From an uncultured Enterobacterales bacterium (lineage in GTDB: Bacteria > Pseudomonadota > Gammaproteobacteria > Enterobacterales > Psychrobiaceae): 42,072 bases of DNA. The translations under genes and the position numbers were made by a program. Under the pieces are notes generated by a model, which did not search any database, was not told the DNA's origin, and saw only the letters and a program-made list of their open reading frames with translations. The DNA is taken from assembly GCA_937981905.1 (NCBI GenBank), contig CALJMY010000078.1:1-42072 (forward strand). Direction: 5' to 3'. Below are positions 36,274 through 42,072 of the stretch, piece by piece; position 1 is the first letter of the stretch; each line of letters opens with the position of its first letter.

Positions 36274-37976
36274 TGACTCTAGATACTAATATAGCTAGTA
36301 ACAAAGCTGGCGCTAGTTCAATAAAAAAATGGACTAAAAGTGGTTCACCGATGATTTGGTTAACATCGGGCGCGGTGAGCATAAGTTTAATAGCGGTTCT
36401 TGGTTTACTTGCGTTAATTGCGTGGCGTGGTTTGGTTTACTTTTGGCCAAGTACTATTTATCAATTTGATGTGGTTAATCCAAAAGGTCAAGTTGAAATG
36501 GTGATTGGTGAAGTCTATGAAACAGACATGATTCCAGCTCAACGTTTACGTGAAAATGGCCATATTATTGCGGATGGTGTAACTGAAGTTCCATCATTGT
36601 TGGTTAAGACAGGTAATCGTGAGTTTGTAGAATTAGATTTTCGCTGGTTACTGTCATCAACGATTAAAAGCCAAGAAGTGTTGCCTAACTTAGCGGTTTT
36701 TGAACGTAATAAAAATGGTAACTTTTACGGGACTATTGACAGCATTACCGTTGATAGCAAAAAAGTAACCGGCGATATGCCAACGTTAATTGAAACGTTA
36801 GATAAAAGCTTAGAGCGCGTTGAAGCCTTTAGTGACGAAGCTGATGAATTACAAAGCGGCACCATTAATAGCATCAACTTTAAACTTGAACGTTTACGCT
36901 TACAACAACGTCGTTTTGAAATTGATAATGAATTAACGCCAGATCGTGCTAGCGATTTAAACGCGCAACGTAAAGCATTAAACGATGGTTATTTAGTTCA
37001 CGAAGCTGCATTATTTAAACTACGTAATGCTATGACTCGTGACTTTGTAACAGTTAAGGACATGCGCGGTGAATTAGTCGATATTAATTTAAGTAATTTA
37101 CTGAGTTTCAATTTACCTAACCAAATGAATGTATTTACCAAAGCAGGGCATTGGTTTGTAAATATTGGTAACTTTGTGATGGACGACCCACGTGAAGCCA
37201 ATACAGAAGGCGGCGTATTTCCAGCCATCTTTGGTACTATTTTCATGGTAATGTTGATGGCTGTTATTGTGACTCCATTCGGTGTTGTTGCAGCCATTTA
37301 CTTACATGAATATGCTAAAAAAGGTGTGGTGACTAAATTTATTCGTGTGGCGGTTATTAACCTTGCGGGTGTACCATCGGTAGTTTATGGCGTATTTGGT
37401 TTAGGATTCTTTGTTTACATTTTAGGTGGCAGCATTGATGATTTATTTTACCCAGAAGCATCACCATCACCAGTTTTTGGTAGCCCAGGTGTTTTATGGT
37501 CAGCATTAACACTTGCTATTTTAACGTTGCCAGTTGTTATTGTTTCTACCGAAGAAGGCTTGTCGCGTATTCCTATTTCATTACGTCAAGGTAGCTTGGC
37601 ATTGGGTGCGACTAAAGCTGAGACATTGTGGAAAGTAATTATTCCAATGGCAAGCCCAGCAATTATGACAGGACTTATTTTAGCCGTGGCACGTGCCGCA
37701 GGTGAAGTAGCACCGTTAATGCTGGTTGGTGTTGTAAAAATGGCGCCTACGTTACCGGTTGATGGTAACTTCCCATTCTTACATTTAGACCGAAAATTTA
37801 TGCATCTAGGTTTCCATATCTACGATGTTGGCTTTCAAAGCCCGAATGTTGAAGCTGCACGTCCGTTAGTATTTGCTTCATCATTCTTATTAGTTACAGT
37901 GATTGTTGGTTTAAACATGTCAGCAATACGCATTCGAAACATATTACGTGAAAAGTATCGTTCACTAGAACATTAG
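36273..37976 (+). CDS. pstA: Phosphate ABC transporter permease PstA with extended extracytoplasmic segment
   Basis: The second permease subunit. It has 567 residues against about 300 in E. coli. TM1 (about 28-52) is followed by about 260 residues that include a likely coiled coil (ESLERVEAFSD-like stretch to the RRFEIDNEL region, about 185-250), then the core permease (about 315-565) with the EAA loop RQGSLALGATKAETLWKVII and AVARAAGEVAPLMLVG. It overlaps pstC by 1 nt, which indicates coupled translation. The extra segment probably faces the insert of PstC; this pairing is inferred. Confidence 0.92.
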   Translation: MTLDTNIASNKAGASSIKKWTKSGSPMIWLTSGAVSISLIAVLGLLALIAWRGLVYFWPSTIYQFDVVNPKGQVEMVIGEVYETDMIPAQRLRENGHIIADGVTEVPSLLVKTGNREFVELDFRWLLSSTIKSQEVLPNLAVFERNKNGNFYGTIDSITVDSKKVTGDMPTLIETLDKSLERVEAFSDEADELQSGTINSINFKLERLRLQQRRFEIDNELTPDRASDLNAQRKALNDGYLVHEAALFKLRNAMTRDFVTVKDMRGELVDINLSNLLSFNLPNQMNVFTKAGHWFVNIGNFVMDDPREANTEGGVFPAIFGTIFMVMLMAVIVTPFGVVAAIYLHEYAKKGVVTKFIRVAVINLAGVPSVVYGVFGLGFFVYILGGSIDDLFYPEASPSPVFGSPGVLWSALTLAILTLPVVIVSTEEGLSRIPISLRQGSLALGATKAETLWKVIIPMASPAIMTGLILAVARAAGEVAPLMLVGVVKMAPTLPVDGNFPFLHLDRKFMHLGFHIYDVGFQSPNVEAARPLVFASSFLLVTVIVGLNMSAIRIRNILREKYRSLEH

Positions 37977-38008
37977 TGAATTGGCGAATTTAAAGCAGGA
38001 TATTTAAG

Positions 38009-38836
38009 ATGATTAATCTTGAGCGAACAAATACAGAATTGAACAACGAAGAACAATTAGATTTAGCAAACTTAACCGATGAGCAAACAGCATTTTCAAT
38101 TGAAAATCTAGATTTACATTACGGTGAAAAACAAGCGCTTAAAGGCGTGAGTATGCGAATTCCTAAAGGTCAGGTAACAGCGTTTATTGGACCGTCTGGT
38201 TGTGGTAAATCAACACTACTACGTTGTTTAAACCGCATGAATGATTTGATTGATAATTGTAATATCACCGGTGAAATTAAATTAGAGCAGCATAATATTT
38301 TTGACCGTAATGTTGATGTTGCAACACTACGCCGTCGTGTTGGCATGGTATTTCAACGTCCGAATCCTTTTCCTAAATCAATTTATGAAAATGTAGTTTA
38401 CGGATTACGTTTACAAGGTGTTAAAGATCGCCGCCGTTTAGACGAAGCAGTTGAAGAGTCACTACGCGGTGCTGCATTGTGGGACGAAGTTAAAGATCGT
38501 TTACACGATAACGCATTAGGATTATCTGGCGGTCAACAACAACGTTTAGTGATTGCCCGTGCAATTGCTATTGAACCTGAAGTGTTATTACTTGATGAAC
38601 CTACATCAGCACTTGATCCTATTTCAACTTTAGTTATCGAAGAATTGATTACTGAATTGAAAAAGAAATTTACAGTCGTTATCGTTACACATAACATGCA
38701 ACAAGCAGCGCGTGTATCAGACAACACGGCGTTTATGTACATGGGTGAGTTAATAGAATATAGCGATACGAATACGTTATTTACCACACCTGCTAAAAAA
38801 CAAACTGAAGATTACATCACTGGTCGTTACGGTTAA
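38009..38836 (+). CDS. pstB: Phosphate ABC transporter ATPase PstB
   Basis: The ATP-hydrolysing subunit of the phosphate importer, on the cytoplasmic face of PstCA. 275 residues: Walker [21 protein letters not shown]-loop [15 protein letters not shown], signature [16 protein letters not shown], Walker [13 protein letters not shown] and the switch His of VTHNMQQA. The N-terminus is about 20 residues longer than in E. coli. AGGA precedes the ATG; it lies 32 nt after pstA and 12 nt before phoU, in the same operon. Confidence 0.97.
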   Translation: MINLERTNTELNNEEQLDLANLTDEQTAFSIENLDLHYGEKQALKGVSMRIPKGQVTAFIGPSGCGKSTLLRCLNRMNDLIDNCNITGEIKLEQHNIFDRNVDVATLRRRVGMVFQRPNPFPKSIYENVVYGLRLQGVKDRRRLDEAVEESLRGAALWDEVKDRLHDNALGLSGGQQQRLVIARAIAIEPEVLLLDEPTSALDPISTLVIEELITELKKKFTVVIVTHNMQQAARVSDNTAFMYMGELIEYSDTNTLFTTPAKKQTEDYITGRYG

Positions 38837-38848
38837 TAGGACTGAATT

Positions 38849-39556
38849 ATGGATAATTTAAATTTAAAACGTCACATTTCTGGGCAATTTAATACTGAAC
38901 TTGAAAACATTCGTAATCATGTATTATTAATGGGTGGCTTAGTTGAAAAACAATTAAGCGATGCTATTTCAGCGATTAGTACATTAGATGTAGCTTTGGC
39001 AGAGCAAGTGATCAAAAACGATCGTAAAGTTAATTCATTTGAAGTAACTATCGATGAAGAATGCACGCGTATTATTGCTAAGCGCCAACCAGCGGCAGGT
39101 GATTTACGTTTAATCTTCGCTATTTCAAAAACAGTGACTGATTTAGAACGCATTGGCGACAGCGCTAAAATGCTAGCTAATGTGGCACTTAAAAAAGATG
39201 CTAGCAAACAAGGTAAACTGTTAGTTAGCCTTGAAAACTTAGGTCGTGAATGTGTGACTATGCTGCATAATGTTCTTGATTGTTTTGCCCGCATGGACGT
39301 TGACGCTGCATTTGAAGTACACAGCGCTGACAGTTTGATCGACGCACAATATGAAAGTTTAATGCGTGAACTTATGACTTACATGATGGAAGATCCACGC
39401 GCTATTCCATCAATCATGGAAGTAATGTGGGCAGCACGTGCATTAGAACGTGTTGGCGATCGCGCACAAAACATCGCTGAATACGTAATCTACTTTATTA
39501 AAGGTAAAGACATTCGTCATTTAGAAGAAGATGAGATTGCTCAATTACGTGAGTAG
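38849..39556 (+). CDS. phoU: Phosphate signalling protein PhoU
   Basis: A 235-residue helical protein that couples the Pst transporter to PhoR and shuts the Pho response off when phosphate is sufficient. Two PhoU repeats are visible: the first with ARRQPAAGDLRL-like KRQPAAGDLRLIFAISKTVTD and IGDSAKMLAN, the second with MMEDPRAIPSIMEVMWAARALER and VGDRAQNIAEYV. It ends the pstCAB-phoU operon and is followed by a terminator. Confidence 0.97.
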   Translation: MDNLNLKRHISGQFNTELENIRNHVLLMGGLVEKQLSDAISAISTLDVALAEQVIKNDRKVNSFEVTIDEECTRIIAKRQPAAGDLRLIFAISKTVTDLERIGDSAKMLANVALKKDASKQGKLLVSLENLGRECVTMLHNVLDCFARMDVDAAFEVHSADSLIDAQYESLMRELMTYMMEDPRAIPSIMEVMWAARALERVGDRAQNIAEYVIYFIKGKDIRHLEEDEIAQLRE

Positions 39557-39582
39557 TTTTTCATTGAAATGATAGTGTGAAC

Positions 39583-39602
39583 AAAGGAGCTTAGGCTCCT
39601 TT
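39583..39602 (+). terminator. Terminator of the pstCAB-phoU operon
   Basis: Arms AAAGGAGC and GCTCCTTT (39583-39590, 39595-39602) with loop TTAG, followed by a T-run. Confidence 0.92.
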
Positions 39603-39702
39603 TTTTATGAGTAATGAAGTTAACATTAACTAATTGAAAATATTATAAAAAAATTCTATAGTCTCTATCTTTTCAAAATATAACAATAGGGATATCTAAA
39701 AG

Positions 39703-40347
39703 TTGAATAAATTATTAACGTCTATATTATTTTTACTGCTATCAGGTTGCGCTGCCACATCGATTAAGCAACCTTTAAAAATTTATTATCAACCCTTTGA
39801 AAAAGTTGGAATAATACAACTTACAACTAAACATGACGGTTCCTTTAGTGAAGCTATGGGAGGATTTTCACCTGTTCTTTCTGCTATAGCATCGGGCGCT
39901 GAAGAAGAAAGTGGTAGTACTAAATATGCTAAAGAACTCAACATAAATATGCTTAATGCTGTTGAGTCTGCACTTATTATTCATCCAGATATATCTTTTT
40001 CTAAGGCTTTCGATGACAGTGCTTTAACTAAAAAAAATATAACGTCTTCAGATATAAAAAACTATTCAACTGACAATAATCTAGATTATTTATTATCTTT
40101 AAATATTCATTATACTAGCGGTTCTGGATTAGCAAAACCTCTCTCTTTAATTGTAACTTGGAATATATTTAATAATTTAGGTGAAAAAGTTGGGGTAGTA
40201 GAAACAACAGAGGTCACTAAAGAAACGTTTGATCATTTTCCAAACTCAATGGATATTAGGTATAAAAAACCATATTTGAGTTTAGCTGAACCTATTACAA
40301 AACGGTTTATGTCATTTTTTATTAATGATAATACTGCAGTTAAATAA
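39703..40347 (+). CDS. Outer-membrane-type lipoprotein, unknown function, TTG start
   Basis: A 214-residue protein with a lipoprotein signal (hydrophobic segment ending LLSGC, acylated Cys16, next residue Ala). Translation from TTG at 39703 is chosen because it gives the complete signal peptide; a purine-rich AGGGA stands about 10 nt upstream. The mature part has a mixed alpha/beta look (KVGIIQLTTKHDGS, LDYLLSLNIHYTSGSG, LIVTWNIFNNLGEKVGVVET), like small envelope proteins that bind surface structures, but I recognise no family. Its base composition is poorer in G+C than the pst operon before it, a hint of recent arrival. Confidence 0.7.
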   Translation: MNKLLTSILFLLLSGCAATSIKQPLKIYYQPFEKVGIIQLTTKHDGSFSEAMGGFSPVLSAIASGAEEESGSTKYAKELNINMLNAVESALIIHPDISFSKAFDDSALTKKNITSSDIKNYSTDNNLDYLLSLNIHYTSGSGLAKPLSLIVTWNIFNNLGEKVGVVETTEVTKETFDHFPNSMDIRYKKPYLSLAEPITKRFMSFFINDNTAVK

Positions 40348-41062
40348 TTAAAATATAAATGTCAGGTTAGATTAAATTATTCTTTTAATTTTTATCTGAA
40401 GATATTATTTTTAATAAAGAAAGTTAACTTCGGTGTTTTTTCGTTGTTATTAGGAATCTTGACATCTTTCACGCATTTAATGTTAGTGATAATTTTAAGT
40501 GATTGTAAATGATTAAAAATTAATTTAGTGTGAATTTTAAAAGGAAAATAAGGTGAGTTTTTATCGTACTATTTTTCGTGTAATAAGCTGGTAGGTATAC
40601 AAGGATATTAGGAGTTAAATTTTGCTTGCTAAAGAAAATTTAAATCAATTTTTGAATCAATCTTTTTACTCACTATATTTTCATTTTTCGGTTTAGCTTA
40701 TGGCGAGGCAAGTACATAGCAAAGCTACAATCAAAGTTAGTCTTTTCTTTTTTAATATTAATAGCTTGGGTAGCGATGTTGGTTTTTAGCTTTCTATATA
40801 AAGAGTCTTATGTTTTAAACATTTTTTCAAGAAAAAATATTTTTTTATATATTAGAACAGCTAATTTATTTTTCTTTATTGGTAATTAACTGCATAGTTA
40901 TATCTGGTGTAATGTATACCTAACAAGGCTCTAAATTAATATGTACTAAGGCATTAACCTTATTCGAAACATTGCCACGTTTGTTCTAAATAACAAGTAC
41001 ACAACAAATTGTTCCAGCACTGTTCAAGGCTTATAGGGCGTTAATTCGCTAAGGATGCTTTA
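40348..41062 (+). other. 715-bp AT-rich region without an intact gene
   Basis: Between the lipoprotein and the next small gene no intact reading frame is convincing. The middle holds a probable decayed gene (entered separately). The last 130 bp (from ACCTAAC at 40917 to GGGCGTTAATT at 41037-41047) have ends recalling integron attC sites, and contain several small stem-loops (such as TAAGG...CCTTA at 40948-40963), but the arms do not pair well beyond the ends. Confidence 0.5.
40553..40889 (+). pseudogene. Possible decayed small membrane-protein gene
   Basis: AAGGA precedes a GTG at 40553 that opens a 13-residue frame (MSFYRTIFRVISW). Continuing in the same frame past stops at 40592 and 40613 gives VYKDIRS and then ILLAKENLNQFLNQSFYSL. 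A change of frame at about 40656 opens 77 codons to 40889, with a hydrophobic stretch (KLVFSFLILIAWVAMLVFSF). Together these look like one membrane protein broken by two stops and a frameshift. No family is recognised, and in such AT-rich DNA chance frames are common. Confidence 0.3.
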
Positions 41063-41536
41063 TTGAAATATTTAACTATTATGAGTTTTTTTATCTCATT
41101 CAGCTTATTTGCAGATAAAAGAACATACTACAAAATAGACGAATCTCCTGCCAATTTAGAGAAGGAAGGGTTTTACTTTATTGAAAATGATATAGATAAA
41201 GGGAGTGAAATATTTGGAGCCATTTATTCAATTGTTTATCCTTCAACGTACAAAGTAAATTATACTTTTAAAAAGATCAATATTAATATTTCTGAAGGTA
41301 AAAAAGAGCTTTTTTCTTCTCAAATATCATCATCTAATTTCAATTCGAAGAAATACTTGGAGAGTAATTTTCATTACTTTAAAAATAAAAATAAAGTGAT
41401 TTCATTGAATTTATCTTATGAACATAATTCAAGTTCAAAAATCTATTTATTATCGGTACCTGACATTACTCAAGTAATAATTAAAGATGATTTGTTAAAG
41501 GTGAGTGAGATAATTAATAATAAAATTGTTTTATAG
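41063..41536 (+). CDS. Small secreted protein, unknown function, TTG start
   Basis: A 157-residue product with a signal peptide (MKYLTIMSFFISFSLFA, cleavage before DKRTYY). The TTG at 41063 is supported by AAGGA 7 nt upstream; an ATG at 41081 would shorten the signal. The mature part is rich in Lys, Asn and Ser with short beta-like stretches and no cysteine or obvious motif. No family is recognised. It belongs to the run of low-GC rightward genes at the window end. Confidence 0.6.
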   Translation: MKYLTIMSFFISFSLFADKRTYYKIDESPANLEKEGFYFIENDIDKGSEIFGAIYSIVYPSTYKVNYTFKKININISEGKKELFSSQISSSNFNSKKYLESNFHYFKNKNKVISLNLSYEHNSSSKIYLLSVPDITQVIIKDDLLKVSEIINNKIVL

Positions 41537-41626
41537 ATTTCCCACTGCGTGTCAGCATCAAACAAAAGACTTAACAATAAATTGGCCTATACAGAGGCGG
41601 TTATAAATCATAAAAAAGGATAGTTT

Positions 41627-42034
41627 ATGGAAGTATTACAAGGAATTGTCAGTAAAGTTCGATTTGCGACAGAGGTAAGTGGAAATGAAAATACTATTTC
41701 AACAAAACATGTGGCTATTTTTGAAATTAATGAAACACCAATTGAATTAAAGTTACCCGGAAGTATTATTCTCGAAAATGGAGATGAAGTTTTGCTTGCA
41801 GGGAAAGTTAAGAAAGGTCTATTCAAAGCACTTGCTTATAAAAATATGACGAATAGCGTTTCAGGAAAAGGCCAAGTTATTCTACATCTACTACTAGGCA
41901 TAATGTTCACTATTGTTGGTATAACAACAATCCCAGTTGGTATAGGTTTAATATTCGCACCTGCCGGTATATATATGATTTGGTACAGTAGACAGTTATC
42001 AAATGCATACAACCTTGTTACATCAAATGAATGA
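41627..42034 (+). CDS. Small membrane protein with N-terminal OB-like domain, unknown function
   Basis: A 135-residue protein. Residues 1-70 alternate short beta-like strands (VLQGIVSKVRFATEV, HVAIFEINETPIELKL, GDEVLLAGKVKKG), recalling a small OB- or NfeD-like barrel. Two adjacent hydrophobic helices follow (about 83-101 and 103-120, glycine-rich), then a short tail. AAAAAAGGA precedes the ATG. The function is not known. It lies 90 bp after the preceding small gene, on the same strand. Confidence 0.65.
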   Translation: MEVLQGIVSKVRFATEVSGNENTISTKHVAIFEINETPIELKLPGSIILENGDEVLLAGKVKKGLFKALAYKNMTNSVSGKGQVILHLLLGIMFTIVGITTIPVGIGLIFAPAGIYMIWYSRQLSNAYNLVTSNE

Positions 42035-42053
42035 AAAGTGAATTAATAAGGAA

Positions 42054-42071
42054 AAAGCAGTTAGCTGCTTT
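42054..42071 (+). terminator. Probable terminator at the window edge
   Basis: Arms AAAGCAG and CTGCTTT (42054-42060, 42065-42071) with loop TTAG follow the last gene by 20 nt. Any T-tract would continue past the window edge, so this is incomplete. Confidence 0.55.
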
Positions 42072-42072
42072 C

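Noticed and set aside
40917-41047. Integron attC site by its end motifs (ACCTAAC and GGCGTTAATT)
   Set aside because: The left and right arms pair only over a few bases and the spacing is uneven, so the required hairpin is not convincing. Kept only as part of a low-interest finding.
41570-41602. Second attC-like segment (CTTAAC ... GGCGGTTATAA) between the last two small genes
   Set aside because: The distance between the ends is much shorter than a real attC site and the arms are not complementary.

Overview
The window is a stretch of an AT-rich Gram-negative chromosome. Protein families and gene order point to a marine gammaproteobacterium of the Alteromonadales, most like the Colwelliaceae (Colwellia/Thalassotalea group). 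This is inferred from family resemblance and from gene order: rdgC, sbcDC and phoBR lie close together here, as they do in E. coli. No rRNA, tRNA, CRISPR array or complete insertion sequence was seen.

Layout. 1-6.1 kb: the 3' part of rlmM, then a leftward block with a degenerate HD-GYP protein coupled to xni, rdgC, and an orphan sensor histidine kinase. 6.3-15.7 kb, rightward: sbcD-sbcC, a general porin, phoB-phoR and pstS. 15.8-17.4 kb, leftward: a small operon of phzF-like, DUF1272 and DUF1569 genes. 17.7-20.3 kb, rightward: a tight three-gene operon of a VTC-type polyphosphate polymerase, a DUF4956 membrane protein and an OprO/OprP-type porin. 20.4-33.8 kb: mostly leftward accessory genes (GNAT, DJ-1/PfpI with a divergent LysR, a large lipoprotein, GFA enzyme, truncated haemoglobin, ABC exporter, GPH-family sugar symporter, secreted protein, GcvR-like ACT protein), one CmcJ/NvfI-type oxidoreductase, and a decayed peptidase fragment. 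34.0-39.6 kb, rightward: pstC-pstA-pstB-phoU. 39.7 kb to the end: a gene-poor, very AT-rich tail with small uncharacterised envelope genes, two using TTG starts, and a probable decayed gene.

The unifying theme is phosphate. PhoR/PhoB sense and regulate, PstS-PstCAB import, and PhoU links transport to signalling. Sites resembling PHO boxes (two heptamers related to CTGTCAT, 11 bp apart) stand in front of the porin, phoB, pstS and pstC. In front of phoB and pstC the site is followed 10 bp later by a -10-like hexamer, so these four units look like one regulon. The VTC/DUF4956/OprP-like operon lies between the two halves of this regulon and is the best candidate for an under-described system: a bacterial polyphosphate synthesis and membrane-transfer module with its own outer-membrane channel. 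I found no convincing PHO box in front of it, so its link to Pho control is only inferred from function and position.

Other points of interest: an HD-GYP protein that has lost its HD dyad, a LacI-type operator before the sugar symporter with no regulator nearby, Pst permeases with large extracytoplasmic inserts, and two gene remnants.
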